NCBI RefSeq assembly: GCF_041260665.1
Contig: NZ_JBGCCT010000013.1
Location: forward strand, 186,001 to 250,000
DNA: 64,000 nucleotides
From: Catenulispora sp. GP43
GTDB taxonomy: Bacteria; Actinomycetota; Actinomycetes; Streptomycetales; Catenulisporaceae
Direction: 5' to 3'
In this document: positions 16,928 to 25,398 of the stretch, in pieces
Numbering within the stretch: the stretch's first letter is position 1
How the letters are laid out: each line of letters begins with the position of its first letter
The notes under the pieces: model-generated
What the model was told of the DNA's origin: nothing
The model's database searches: none
The model's input: the letters and a program-made list of their open reading frames with translations, nothing else
Position numbers and translations under genes: made by a program

Positions 16928-17827
16928 TTAGCGGCTGGCGTGTTCGGGGAGCAGGTCGGCGATGCCGATGCGGTGGTAGAACTCGGCTCTGATGCGGTCG
17001 GCGACGGTGGACACGACGTCGCTGCCGTCGCGGCTGGGGTCGATGTGGATGCGGAAGGGGCGCCGGCCTGCGGGGGTGTCGACGGCGGCGACGATGGCCT
17101 CGGCGACTTCGTCGGTGGTGTGTCCGGCGGGGAACAGGCCGGCGAGGCGGTCGGCCATCTGGGCGCGGAGTTCGCCGTAGGCGGTGTCGTATTCGGCGGC
17201 GCGGGCGGTGTCGGCCGGCAGGCCTGCGTGGGCGAAGTGGTTGGTGCCGGACGGGTAGGCGCCGGGGACGACGATGACGGTGTCGATGCCGTAGCGGATG
17301 GTCTCGGCGGCGTAGCTTTCGGCGAGGGCGTCCATGCCGGCTTTGGCGGCGAAGTAGGGGGCGAGGAAGGGCGGGTGTCCGCCGCGGGTGCTGGAGCTGG
17401 CGACCCAGACGAGCAGTCCTGAGCCGGCGCGGCGCATGAGCGGCAGTGCGGCGCGGTTGACGCGCTGTGTGCTCAGGACGTTGATGTCGTACAGCTGCGC
17501 GAGCTGTTCGGGGGTGAAGGCTTCGGCGGGGCCGAGGACCATGTGTCCGGCGTTGTGGACGACCACGTCGAGGCGCCCTTGTTCGGCGGCGATCTGGGCG
17601 ACGGCGACGTCGACGGAGTCCTGGTCCTGCACGTCCATCTCGATGCCGCGGATGTCAGCGCCGGTGTCGGCCGCCAGTCGGGCGAGTTCGGTGACGCGCG
17701 CCGTGTTGCGTCCGGTGGTTTCGCGCATGCCGGCGTAGACGGTGTGTCCGGCGGTGGCGAGGGCTCGGGCGGTGAGGTTGCCGAATCCGGATGAGGCGCC
17801 GGTGACGATGATGATGCTGGGTGTCAT
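16928..17827 (-). CDS. SDR-family oxidoreductase
   Basis: A 299-aa classical short-chain dehydrogenase. The coenzyme motif TGASSGFG is at residues 9-16, 'VVHNAGH' is the NAG motif, the catalytic Ser lies in 'VASSST' and the Tyr-Lys pair in 'YFAAK'. The long C-terminal part resembles SDRs with a 'GAYPSGTNHF' substrate loop. It is 14 bp downstream of the next SDR (17842) and upstream of the tautomerase, so the three genes are very likely cotranscribed and may act on the same carbonyl compound. The substrate is unknown. Confidence 0.9.
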   Translation of the reverse strand: MTPSIIIVTGASSGFGNLTARALATAGHTVYAGMRETTGRNTARVTELARLAADTGADIRGIEMDVQDQDSVDVAVAQIAAEQGRLDVVVHNAGHMVLGPAEAFTPEQLAQLYDINVLSTQRVNRAALPLMRRAGSGLLVWVASSSTRGGHPPFLAPYFAAKAGMDALAESYAAETIRYGIDTVIVVPGAYPSGTNHFAHAGLPADTARAAEYDTAYGELRAQMADRLAGLFPAGHTTDEVAEAIVAAVDTPAGRRPFRIHIDPSRDGSDVVSTVADRIRAEFYHRIGIADLLPEHASR

Positions 17828-17841
17828 GGTGGTGGTTCCTT

Positions 17842-18594
17842 TCAGACCATTCCGCCGTTGGCGCGGATGACTTGTCCGTTGACCCAGTGGCCTTGGGGTC
17901 CGGCGAGGAAGGTGACGAGGCGTGCGATGTCGTCGGGCTGGCCGAGGCGTTCCAGGGGGTTCTGTGCGGCCAGGTGTGCGATGAGTTCGTCGTCTTTGCC
18001 GTCGAGGAACATGTCGGTGGCGGTGGGTCCGGGGGCGACGGTGTTGACGGTGACGTCGCGGCCGCGTAGTTCCCGGGCGAGGATGAGCGTCATGGCTTCG
18101 ACGGCGCCTTTGCTGGCGGTGTATCCGGCGTAGGTGGGGAATTTGGTGCCCATGACGGAGGTGGAGAACAGGATCAGGGATCCGCCGGGGCGCAGGCGTT
18201 TGGCGGCTTGTTGGGCGATGACGAATGCGCCGCGGATGTTGGTGCGGTGCATGGTGTCGAGGTCGGTGAGGTCCAGGTCGGCGACGGTGGACAGTTTCAT
18301 CTGTCCGGCGGCGTTGATGACGGTGTCGATGCCGCCGAACTGCTGCTCGGCGGTGTCGAACATGGCGGTGACGGCGTGTTCGTCGGCGACGTCGGCCTGG
18401 GCGGCGATGGCGTGGCCGCCGGCGGCGGTGATGGCGGTGACGGCTTGTTCGGCGAGGTCGGCGCGGCCGGCGTAGCCGAGGACGACGGTGTGTCCGTCGG
18501 CGGCGAGGTGGTGGGCGACGGCTGCGCCGATGCCGCGTGAGGCGCCGGTGATGATGGCGACGCGGGGGGTGTTCCCGGTGGTGTCCGTGGTCAT
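17842..18594 (-). CDS. SDR-family oxidoreductase (FabG-like)
   Basis: A 250-aa classical SDR. TGASRGIG is near residue 16, 'VINAAGQ' replaces the usual NNAG with NAAG, the catalytic Ser is in 'LFSTSVMG' and the Tyr-Lys pair in 'YTASK'. The end 'GHWVNGQVIRANGG' is the standard FabG-like finish. The ATG at 18594 has GGAGAA upstream; an in-frame alternative 11 codons earlier lacks similarity. This is the first gene of the SDR-SDR-tautomerase operon, divergent from the MmyB-type regulator at 18720, which is its likely controller. Confidence 0.9.
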   Translation of the reverse strand: MTTDTTGNTPRVAIITGASRGIGAAVAHHLAADGHTVVLGYAGRADLAEQAVTAITAAGGHAIAAQADVADEHAVTAMFDTAEQQFGGIDTVINAAGQMKLSTVADLDLTDLDTMHRTNIRGAFVIAQQAAKRLRPGGSLILFSTSVMGTKFPTYAGYTASKGAVEAMTLILARELRGRDVTVNTVAPGPTATDMFLDGKDDELIAHLAAQNPLERLGQPDDIARLVTFLAGPQGHWVNGQVIRANGGMV

Positions 18595-18646
18595 GGTCTT
18601 CTCCGTTTCCGGTTTCGTTGTGACCACGGTGCGGCAGGTCGGGGGC

Positions 18647-18713
18647 GGTAACCAGTTGTCGTTTACCCAGGGGTCGGCACCCCCTGGCTCGGGGCGGGCG
18701 GGTGATCCAGACT
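18647..18713. promoter_or_regulatory. Divergent promoter/operator between SDR operon and regulator
   Basis: GGTAAC (18647-18652) and GTTTACC (18661-18667) form an imperfect inverted repeat. CCAGGGG/CCCCTGG (18667-18673, 18681-18687) forms a perfect one with a 7-nt centre. CAGACT (18708-18713) lies 6 nt before the GTG of the regulator and reads as its leaderless -10. Confidence 0.45.
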
Positions 18714-18719
18714 GGGAGG

Positions 18720-19571
18720 GTGGATTTGGTGGAGCTGGGTGGTTTTCTGAAGTCGCGGCGGGATCGGATCCGGCCGCGGGATGTGGGGTTGCCGACGGGG
18801 CCGCGGCGTCGGGTGCCGGGGTTGCGCCGGGATGAGGTGGCGCAGCTTGCCGGGGCTTCGGTGGATTACTACATCGAGTTGGAGCGGGGTGGGGCGCAGC
18901 CGTCGGAGCAGATGTTGGCGGCGATCGCTCGGGCGTTGCGGCTGTCCCGGGATGAGCGTGATCACTTGTATCAGTTGGCGGGGCGGCCGGTGCCGCCGGC
19001 CGGTGGGGGTGCGGCGCATGTGCATCCGGGGATGTTGGATCTGTTGGATCGTCTGGTGGGGACGCCGGCGCGGGTGATCACTGATCTGCATGTGGTGTTG
19101 GTGCAGAACCGGCTGGCTGAGGCGTTGTTGGGGCCGGCTCCGGTGGGGGTGGGGCCGCGGGCGGGGTTTGTGTACCGGTGGTTTACGGATCCGGCGGCTC
19201 GTGCGTTGTATCCGCCGGAGGATCATGACCGGCATGCGCAGACGTTCGTGGCGGATCTGCGGGCGGCGATGGCGCGGCGTGGTCGGGCCGATGAGGAGGC
19301 CAACGGCATGATCGCGGAGTTGTTGGGGCGTAGTGAGGAGTTCGCGGTGTTGTGGGGCCGGCATGATGTGGCGGTTCGGCGGATGGACACGAAGCGGATT
19401 GTGCACCGGCAGCTGGGGATCATCGATGTGAACTGTTTGAACCTGCTTACTGAGGACGGTAGTCAGCGGTTGCTGTGGTTCAGTCCGGTGCCGGGTACTG
19501 ATGCGGTGGAGAAGCTGGAGTTGTTGTCGGTTCTCGGTACGCAAGATTTGGCGGCTGATCCGACACAGTGA
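18720..19571 (+). CDS. XRE-family regulator with MmyB-type sensor domain
   Basis: A 283-aa regulator. The N-terminal HTH (about residues 8-75) includes 'GLPTGPRRRVPGLRRDEVAQLAG' region hallmarks and 'DYYIELERG'. The C-terminal MmyB-like ligand domain has 'FVYRWFTDPAARALY' and 'SEEFAVLWGRHDV', and ends in a short beta region. Members usually sit next to and control a divergent SDR, as here. GTG at 18720 is preferred because it aligns with homologous N-termini and CAGACT sits 6 nt before it; an alternative GTG at 18729 has GGGAGG spaced 9 nt. Its ligand is unknown. Confidence 0.9.
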   Translation: MDLVELGGFLKSRRDRIRPRDVGLPTGPRRRVPGLRRDEVAQLAGASVDYYIELERGGAQPSEQMLAAIARALRLSRDERDHLYQLAGRPVPPAGGGAAHVHPGMLDLLDRLVGTPARVITDLHVVLVQNRLAEALLGPAPVGVGPRAGFVYRWFTDPAARALYPPEDHDRHAQTFVADLRAAMARRGRADEEANGMIAELLGRSEEFAVLWGRHDVAVRRMDTKRIVHRQLGIIDVNCLNLLTEDGSQRLLWFSPVPGTDAVEKLELLSVLGTQDLAADPTQ

Positions 19572-19642
19572 TCGTCGGCGGTGGTACACATTTGAGCGCG
19601 GTGTGGCGCCCGGCCAGGCCGACGTGCTCACCGGAGGTGTGA

Positions 19643-21946
19643 ATGTCGTCAGGGGCCTGGGTTCAGGGGCGGTTGTCGGCGCTGACGGGGTGGTTGCGGT
19701 CGCATGATCCGGCGTTGGCGGCGACGCGGCGTGCGGGGCGGACCGCGGTGGTGATGCCGGCGTTGTTCGCGTTGTGTACGCAGGTGTTCCATTCGTCGAC
19801 GATGGCGAGTTTCGCCGCGTTCGGTTCGTTTTCGATGTTGTTGTTGGTGGATTACAGCGGCACGTTGATTCAGCGGTTGCGGGCGCAGTTCGCGTTGGCT
19901 GTGGCGTGGGCGGCGTTGATCTGTGTCGGGACGGCTGTGGCGCGGGTGACGTGGCTGGCGATAGTGGCGACGCTGGCGGTGGCGTTCGTGGTGTTGTTCT
20001 CCGGGGTGGTCAGTTCGGTGCTGGCCGGTAGTGCCACGGCGTTGTTGTTGGCGTTCGTGTTGCCGGTGGCGACGCCTGTGCCGTTCTCGCAGTTGTCGGA
20101 TCGGTTGATCGGTGCGGGTTTGGCGGCGGCCGCGGCGTTGCCGGCGGTGACGTTGTTGTGGCCGCGGCCGGCGTCGGATCCGCTGGCGGGGCCGGCGGCG
20201 CGGGTGTGTCGGGCGGCTGCGGCGTTGTTGCGTGCTGATGCGGTGGCGACGGGTTCCAGCAGGGCGTTCGATGCCGCCGCGTGCAAGATCGCCGCTGATG
20301 AGACCACTGCCGCCAACGACGCGCTGCGCCGGATGTTCGATGCGACGCCGTATCGGCCGACGGGGTTGTCGACGTCGTCGCGGACGCTGGTGCGGTTGGT
20401 GGATGAGTTGACGTGGTTGTGCGCGATCCTCACTGACCGGCCGGACTATGAGGAGCAGCCGCCGGCGTGTGATCCGGCGGCGCGCGCCGCGCGGGTGGCT
20501 GCTGCGGAGGTTTTGGATGGTGCTTCGGCGCTGTTGATGGATTTGCGCGGTGATGTGGGGCCGTTGCGGTTGTCGGTGGAGCGGTTGCAGGTGGCGTTGG
20601 CGGCGATGGAGGCGAGTTCGACGGCGCGGTTGCCGGTGGATCAGCCTGTGGGTGAGTCCCCCGCCGAGATTTATACGTTCATCTCCACATTGGACTTCTC
20701 GTTCCGGGCGTTGGAGCTGGGGTTCGCGGTGGCGCAGATCGCCGGGAACGTGGAGTTGGCGGCGCAGGCGTGGCAGCGCGGTTGGCCGGATCGGCTGTTG
20801 GGCCGGGAGCCGGGGGCGTTGGCCAAGCCCCTGGCCTCGGCGCGGGAGCGGGCTTCGGCGCATCTGGGGTGGAGTTCGGTGTGGCTGCACAACAGTGTGC
20901 GCGGCGCCATCGGTCTTGCGATCGCGGTGCTGTTGGCTGATGTGACCAGCGTGCAGCATTCGTTCTGGGTGTTGCTCGGTACGTTGTCGGTGTTGCGGTC
21001 GAACGCGTTGAACACCGGGCAGAACGCGGTTCGTGCGGTGCTGGGGACGGTGTTGGGCTCGATCATCGGGGCCGGGTTGTTGCAGGTGATCGGTCATCAC
21101 GGCACTGTGCTGTGGCTGTTGTTGCCGGTGGCGATCCTGATCGCCGGTATCGCGCCGGCGGCGATCTCGTTCACCGCGGGGCAGGCGGCGTTCACCGTCA
21201 CCCTGGTGATCTTGTTCAACATCGGGCAGAACCCGGACTGGCACATCGTGCTGCTGCGGATCCAGGACATCGCGTTGGGCTGCGGTGTGAGCATCGTGGT
21301 GGCGTTGTTCTTCTGGCCGCGCGGTGCTGCCGCCGCCGTGGACAAGGCCCTGGCGGGGGCGTATACGGATGCTGCGCGGTATCTGTCGGGTGCGGTGGCG
21401 TACGCGCTGGGGCACTGTGACGGTTCGACGAGCACGCCGCCGGCGGTGGAGCCGGTAGCGGCGCAGAGCCGTGAGGCGGCCGCGTCGGCGCGGCGGCTGG
21501 ATGACGCCTACCGCACCTACCTGGCTGAGCGAGGTGCGAAGCCGCTGTCGTTGGCCGACACCACCACGCTGGTCACCGGTGTGGTCGGGTTGCGTCTGGC
21601 GGCGGATTCGGTGGTGGCGCTGTGGGAGAAGACCGGCCGCTGCCATGCGATGGCCGACAAGAGCGCCGCGCACAACGCCATCTTGGAGGCTGCCGACAGT
21701 GTCACCGGCTGGTACCGGGGCCTGGCCGACAGCCTGGGCGGGCGCACCCCGATCCCGGCGCCGGTGCAGCTGCGGCCGGAGGCGGCGGCGCGGCTGGTCG
21801 ATTCGGTCCGCACCGACCTCATCGACTCCGACGGGCAGGCCACCGCCACGGCGGTCCGGGTGATCTGGACCGGCGACCACGTCGATGTGGCGCGCCGGTT
21901 GCAGCCGGAGTTGGCGGCGGCGGCGAAGGTGTCGGTGCTGCACTGA
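19643..21946 (+). CDS. FUSC-family membrane transporter
   Basis: A 767-aa integral membrane protein of the fusaric-acid-resistance/aromatic-acid-exporter type. An N-terminal block of about six helices (residues about 30-170, for example 'ALICVGTAVARVTWLAIVAT') is followed by a cytoplasmic stretch of about 230 residues. A second six-helix block (about 410-565, 'SFWVLLGTLSVLRS', 'LGCGVSIVVALFFWP') and a soluble C-terminal tail follow. The R-S-N-A-L-N-T-G-Q-N motif in the second block is typical. GGAGGTG precedes the ATG by 3 nt. It likely exports a small toxic or aromatic compound. Codons are unusually rich in TTG, GTG and GAT compared with genes after 23.5 kb. Confidence 0.85.
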   Translation: MSSGAWVQGRLSALTGWLRSHDPALAATRRAGRTAVVMPALFALCTQVFHSSTMASFAAFGSFSMLLLVDYSGTLIQRLRAQFALAVAWAALICVGTAVARVTWLAIVATLAVAFVVLFSGVVSSVLAGSATALLLAFVLPVATPVPFSQLSDRLIGAGLAAAAALPAVTLLWPRPASDPLAGPAARVCRAAAALLRADAVATGSSRAFDAAACKIAADETTAANDALRRMFDATPYRPTGLSTSSRTLVRLVDELTWLCAILTDRPDYEEQPPACDPAARAARVAAAEVLDGASALLMDLRGDVGPLRLSVERLQVALAAMEASSTARLPVDQPVGESPAEIYTFISTLDFSFRALELGFAVAQIAGNVELAAQAWQRGWPDRLLGREPGALAKPLASARERASAHLGWSSVWLHNSVRGAIGLAIAVLLADVTSVQHSFWVLLGTLSVLRSNALNTGQNAVRAVLGTVLGSIIGAGLLQVIGHHGTVLWLLLPVAILIAGIAPAAISFTAGQAAFTVTLVILFNIGQNPDWHIVLLRIQDIALGCGVSIVVALFFWPRGAAAAVDKALAGAYTDAARYLSGAVAYALGHCDGSTSTPPAVEPVAAQSREAAASARRLDDAYRTYLAERGAKPLSLADTTTLVTGVVGLRLAADSVVALWEKTGRCHAMADKSAAHNAILEAADSVTGWYRGLADSLGGRTPIPAPVQLRPEAAARLVDSVRTDLIDSDGQATATAVRVIWTGDHVDVARRLQPELAAAAKVSVLH

Positions 21947-21957
21947 TACAGAACGGG

Positions 21958-21991
21958 CTGCCGGCCGCCGAACTTCGTCGGCGGCCGGCAG
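21958..21991. terminator. Bidirectional hairpin terminator
   Basis: A perfect 14-bp inverted repeat (21958-21971, 21978-21991, 6-nt loop) lies between the convergent FUSC and DUF1348 genes, 11 bp from each stop codon. Confidence 0.82.
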
Positions 21992-22001
21992 CCTGGCGGG
22001 T

Positions 22002-22463
22002 TCACCACAGCGGGAAGTCGGCTCCGTGTTCGGATTCCGGGCGCGGACCGAACCACCGGCGCTCGGCCGCCTCGATGCGGCGGTCGTTGATGGACGCCTC
22101 ACGCCGGCTCATCAGCCCGGCGGTATCGAACTCCCACAGCTCGTTGCCGTAGCTGCGCCACCACTGCCCGGCCGTGTCGTGCCACTCGTACTGGAACCGC
22201 ACCGCGATGCGGTTGCCGTCGTAGGACCACAGGCCCTTGCGCAGCGCGTAGTTCTGTTCGCGTTCCCATTTGGCGGTCAGGAACTCCACGATCGCCGGAC
22301 GTCCCACCAGGTGCACGTCGCGGTTGCGCCACTGCGAATCCGGGGTGTAGGCCAGCGCGACGTGCTGCGGGTCGCGGGTGTTCCACGCGTCCTCGGCGGC
22401 CTGCACTTTGCGCAGTGCCGCCTGCTGGTCGAACGGTGGGAAGGGTGGACGGGAGCCGGTCAT
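22002..22463 (-). CDS. DUF1348 / NTF2-like (SnoaL fold) protein
   Basis: A 153-aa cone-shaped NTF2-like protein. '[27 protein letters not shown]' and '[19 protein letters not shown]' with '[25 protein letters not shown]' are characteristic of DUF1348. The function is unknown; the fold often forms small hydrophobic pockets. The start codon overlaps the stop of the upstream flavoprotein gene by 4 nt (ATGA), so the two are translationally coupled and should act in one process. Confidence 0.9.
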   Translation of the reverse strand: MTGSRPPFPPFDQQAALRKVQAAEDAWNTRDPQHVALAYTPDSQWRNRDVHLVGRPAIVEFLTAKWEREQNYALRKGLWSYDGNRIAVRFQYEWHDTAGQWWRSYGNELWEFDTAGLMSRREASINDRRIEAAERRWFGPRPESEHGADFPLW

Positions 22464-23398
22464 GGCAGGGTCCTTTCAGGGCCGGGGGTGATCTGCCGGG
22501 CCGGCAGTAAAGGGCCGGCCACGAGGTGTTGCGGGGTGAAGCGGACGACCCGGCCGGTCTCGGCCTCGCTGTCGGCCGGGCCGGGGGCGCCCCACAGGGT
22601 TTCGGCGGTGCCGGACAGCTGCAGCGTGGCACCGGAGGCGAAGTCGAAGAACAGCAGCGCCGCCGTCGGGTCAACAGCCAGGTTGCCGAGGCTGTTGAAC
22701 AGGTTGTTGCCCGGGTAGTCCGGCCACCACAGGGCCTGGCCGTCGACGCGGACGAACCCGGCGGGCCCGCCGCGGTGTGACACGTCGGTGCCGCGGCCGG
22801 CGTGGCGCGTGCCGAGGAAGAACGTGTCGGCGGCCCGGATGAGGGCGACGTCCTCGGCGCTCAGAGCGGTGTCGCGGCGGATGACGCCGCGGGGGCCGGG
22901 GTTTTCGGTGGCGTCGGTGGGGGTGAGCAGGCGCGGGGTGATGTATTGGGGGCAGTTGCCGTAGGCCTGGTCGGCTGCGATCCGCAGTATGTCGGTGCCG
23001 GTGCCGGTGTCGGCGTGGGACAGGGTTCCGTTGATGCGGACGCGGCGGCGTGCGGCGAACTCGATCGCGGTCATCGCGACCTTGCGGCCGGGGCGGATGT
23101 CGTGCAGCGGGTCGCCGGCGGCGGGGGTCGCGTGAAGCGTCACCTGGGTCGGCGAGCTCACCTGCACGAACCCGGGCGGCCCGGCCAGCGGCGAGGCCCA
23201 CAGGCGGTCGTCGGTGTCGGTGCCGGCCAGGACGACGAAGGTGCGTTGCGCGAGGAAGTTCGCGAACCCGGCGGAGAAGCGTGCCGGGGCGAGCATCGGC
23301 GACAGCCGCGAGGCTTCGTCGGCGACACCGGCGGCGCGCTGTACGGCCAGTTCGCCGGCGTGGAAGCCGGTGTCGGCGTTGTCGTTCGGCACAGCCAT
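22460..23398 (-). CDS. PNPOx-like FMN-binding oxidoreductase
   Basis: A 312-aa flavin-binding split-barrel protein of the pyridoxamine-5'-phosphate-oxidase-like superfamily. Two split-barrel parts are visible: '[26 protein letters not shown]' (about 40-110) and '[24 protein letters not shown]' with '[22 protein letters not shown]' (about 185-275). The ATG at 23398 has AGAAGGG upstream and matches the family; 17 codons further upstream are in frame but cross the operator. It forms a two-gene operon with the DUF1348 gene and is divergent from the CGNR regulator, which probably represses both. Confidence 0.87.
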   Translation of the reverse strand: MAVPNDNADTGFHAGELAVQRAAGVADEASRLSPMLAPARFSAGFANFLAQRTFVVLAGTDTDDRLWASPLAGPPGFVQVSSPTQVTLHATPAAGDPLHDIRPGRKVAMTAIEFAARRRVRINGTLSHADTGTGTDILRIAADQAYGNCPQYITPRLLTPTDATENPGPRGVIRRDTALSAEDVALIRAADTFFLGTRHAGRGTDVSHRGGPAGFVRVDGQALWWPDYPGNNLFNSLGNLAVDPTAALLFFDFASGATLQLSGTAETLWGAPGPADSEAETGRVVRFTPQHLVAGPLLPARQITPGPERTLP

Positions 23399-23408
23399 CC
23401 CGCCCTTC

Positions 23409-23487
23409 TCACGGAAACTCACTTCTGCATCCGTGAAAAGGTCTACCACGGGGTTATCACGGATGCAAGTGAATCCATCCGTGATAA
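23409..23487. promoter_or_regulatory. Two-site inverted-repeat operator of CGNR regulator
   Basis: Site A: TCACGGA (23409-23415) and TCCGTGA (23430-23436). Site B: a perfect 12-bp repeat TTATCACGGATG (23454-23465) and CATCCGTGATAA (23476-23487) with a 10-nt centre. Both share the half-site (A)TCACGGA. Site B overlaps TAACCT (23485-23490), the likely -10 of the leaderless CGNR gene; site A sits just upstream of the flavoprotein start. Confidence 0.72.
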
Positions 23488-23496
23488 CCTCGCGGC

Positions 23497-24108
23497 ATGG
23501 ATGAGGCGGCCGGGCAGCAGACGACGCAGCGGGAGTGGATGCTGGCCGAGGAGGCCGCGCCGATCGCCCTGATGGCCACCATCTGGGCCGACACCGCGGG
23601 CCTGCACGACAGCCTCGTCGGCACCGAGGACCTGACCGCCTTCTGCGACGCCGTCGCGATCGAACGCTCAGGGGCGCGCGCCACTGCCGCCGAACTGCAC
23701 GCGGCGCGGCAGCTGCGGGACGCCCTGCGGCGTCTGGCCGCCCTGGTCACCGGCGATGACCGGCCCGAGGCGGCCTCGGCCACCGCCGATGTCGAGACCG
23801 CCGTCGGTGACCTCAACGAGGTCCTGGCGCACCTGCCGGCACCGCGGATCGCCCTGGCCGACGACGGGCAACTGCGGGCGAGCAGCACCAGCGGCCCCTC
23901 GGCGATCACCACAGGCCTGGCACACGTCGCGGCCGATGCGGTCACGCTGCTCACCGGGCCCGACGCCGACAAACTCCGCGCCTGCCATGCGCCGGGCTGC
24001 GTGCTGTACTTCGTCAAAACCCATCCGCGGCGCGAATGGTGCTCGGTGACGTGCGGCAACCGGGTGCGCGCGGCACGGCACTACGACAAGGTGCGCTCAG
24101 CGCGCTAA
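23497..24108 (+). CDS. CGNR zinc-finger regulator (ABATE-like)
   Basis: A 203-aa protein with the two-part layout of the family. A helical N-terminal ABATE-type ligand domain ('LADDGQL' near residue 125) is followed by a C-terminal CGNR zinc finger with ligands in 'CHAPGC' and 'WCSVTCGNRVRAARHY', which also supplies the DNA-binding residues. These proteins are local repressors of stress or detoxification genes. Here the target is the divergent flavoprotein-DUF1348 operon, because a two-site palindrome lies between. The ATG at 23497 follows TAACCT by 6 nt with no ribosome site, consistent with a leaderless mRNA. Confidence 0.88.
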   Translation: MDEAAGQQTTQREWMLAEEAAPIALMATIWADTAGLHDSLVGTEDLTAFCDAVAIERSGARATAAELHAARQLRDALRRLAALVTGDDRPEAASATADVETAVGDLNEVLAHLPAPRIALADDGQLRASSTSGPSAITTGLAHVAADAVTLLTGPDADKLRACHAPGCVLYFVKTHPRREWCSVTCGNRVRAARHYDKVRSAR

Positions 24109-24205
24109 GACGCACCCACACTGAGGCGCACCCCCACACTGAGGCGCACCCCCACACTCAGGCGCACCCACACTGAGGCGCACCCCGCACTGAGACGCAC
24201 CCCGC
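24107..24205 (+). repeat. Degenerate tandem repeat, 16-18 bp units
   Basis: About six head-to-tail copies of AGGCGCACCC(CC)ACACTG, varying in the number of C, fill the space between the stop codons of the convergent CGNR and DUF4406-like genes. There is no spacer between copies and no coding potential on either strand that continues into them. Confidence 0.8.
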
Positions 24206-24206
24206 A

Positions 24207-24587
24207 TCAGACCCCTGCCGCCTGGGCGCCGGGGATCTGCTCCAGGCTGGTGTACACCGGGATGCCGCGCCCTCTGGCGATCGCCACATCCTGATCGGCG
24301 CCCGCGGACTCACCGGGCAGCCGCAGTACGGCGTCGCAGTGCTGCAGCAGCCGCTGCGCGGTCGGATACATCACCTGCTCGGCCAGCGGATCGTTCGGGC
24401 CGAAGCCGCCGGCGGAGTCCAGCACCGGCAGCGCCACCCACTCGCCGATCATCGGCACATGTCCGGCGGCGAAGATCGGCCACGCCGCCTCCTGCAGCCG
24501 TCGCAGGTTCCGGTGCATCAGCGCCTCGTCGCCGTTGGTGCCGGACTTGTACGGGCCCGCTATCAGAATCAGCAGAGGTTTCGTCAT
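24207..24587 (-). CDS. DUF4406 / deoxyribosyltransferase-like protein
   Basis: A 126-aa single-domain protein. The start 'LLILIAGPYKSG' is the nucleotide-binding-like first strand of nucleoside 2-deoxyribosyltransferase-related DUF4406 proteins. 'AAGHVPMIGEWVALPVL' and 'CDAVLRLPGESAGADQDVAIARGRGIPVY' match the later conserved blocks, including the GxSxGAD-like loop (G-E-S-A-G-A-D). It is divergent from the DeoR regulator 55 bp away. CATCCT (24595-24600 in + coordinates) lies 7 nt before the ATG, so it may be leaderless. The reaction is unknown; a nucleotide or sugar-phosphate ligand is likely. Confidence 0.8.
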   Translation of the reverse strand: MTKPLLILIAGPYKSGTNGDEALMHRNLRRLQEAAWPIFAAGHVPMIGEWVALPVLDSAGGFGPNDPLAEQVMYPTAQRLLQHCDAVLRLPGESAGADQDVAIARGRGIPVYTSLEQIPGAQAAGV

Positions 24588-24642
24588 GCCGTGTAGGATG
24601 CCACAAACATGCAACACCGTGAAAGAGTCGGAAGGAATCGGC

Positions 24643-25398
24643 ATGCTGGCCGCCGCGCGCAAAGAACTGCTCCTGGAACGGCTGCGGCGCGAGGGCCGCC
24701 TGGAAGCCAAAGCCATCGCCGCCGAACTCGGCATCTCCGCGGACAGCATCCGCCGCGACCTGCGCGAGCTGGACGCCGCGGGCCTGGCCGTCCGCGTCTA
24801 CGGCGGCGCCCTGCCCGCCTCCCCGGCCGTCGTCGCCTACGCCGCCCGCGACGCCGTCGCCCCCGAAAGCAAACAGCGCGTCGCAGCCCTGGCCGCCACC
24901 CTGATCCGGCCCGGCGCCACCGTCATCCTCGACGGGGGCACCACCACCGGCGCCGTCGTCGAGGCCCTGCCGAAAACCCTCAACTGCACGGTCATCACCC
25001 ACAGCCCCACCATCGCCGCGGCCCTGCTGGACCACGAAGCCGAGGTGTTCCTGCTGGGCGGACGGCTGTTCAAACACTCCGCGGTGACCTGCGGCGCCGC
25101 CGCCGCCGAAGCCGCCGCGCAGATCAGCGCCGACGTGTTCCTGCTCGGCGTCACCGGCGTCCACCCGCAAGCCGGCCTGACCACCGCCGACGCCGACGAA
25201 GCCGCCATGAAACGAGCCCTGGCCGCGCGCGCCGCCGACACCTACGTGTTGGCCAGCGCTGAGAAGGTCGGTGCCGCATCCCGGTACACGGTGTTGCCGT
25301 TGGCTGAGGTCAGCGGTGTGGTGACCGATGTGGATGCCGGTGATGCGACGGTCGCGGCGCTGGTGGCCGGCGGCGTGGAGGTGTTGCTGGCGTCGTGA
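24643..25398 (+). CDS. DeoR/GlpR-family transcriptional regulator
   Basis: A 251-aa repressor. The N-terminal DeoR HTH 'RKELLLERLRREGRLEAKAI' with 'SADSIRRDLRELDAAG' and 'RVYGGAL' is followed by the DeoRC sugar-phosphate sensor: 'VILDGGTTTGAVVEAL', 'VFLLGGRLF' and 'GVTGVHPQAGLTTADADEAAMKRAL'. GGAAGGA precedes the ATG at 24643; upstream in-frame codons belong to the promoter. It is divergent from the DUF4406-like gene, which is its most likely target. An internal composition change near 25250, from C-ending to G/T-ending codons, is notable. Stop codons of this gene and the convergent SDR abut. Confidence 0.92.
   Translation: MLAAARKELLLERLRREGRLEAKAIAAELGISADSIRRDLRELDAAGLAVRVYGGALPASPAVVAYAARDAVAPESKQRVAALAATLIRPGATVILDGGTTTGAVVEALPKTLNCTVITHSPTIAAALLDHEAEVFLLGGRLFKHSAVTCGAAAAEAAAQISADVFLLGVTGVHPQAGLTTADADEAAMKRALAARAADTYVLASAEKVGAASRYTVLPLAEVSGVVTDVDAGDATVAALVAGGVEVLLAS

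Noticed and set aside
19649-22102. 817-codon open frame antisense to the FUSC gene
   Set aside because: The translation is an Arg/His/Gln-rich low-complexity string, while the + strand encodes a clear 12-helix transporter with a perfect ribosome site.
24107-24205. C-rich repeats as CRISPR or as coding repeats
   Set aside because: There are no spacers, unit length varies, and the repeats lie outside the stop codons of both flanking genes.
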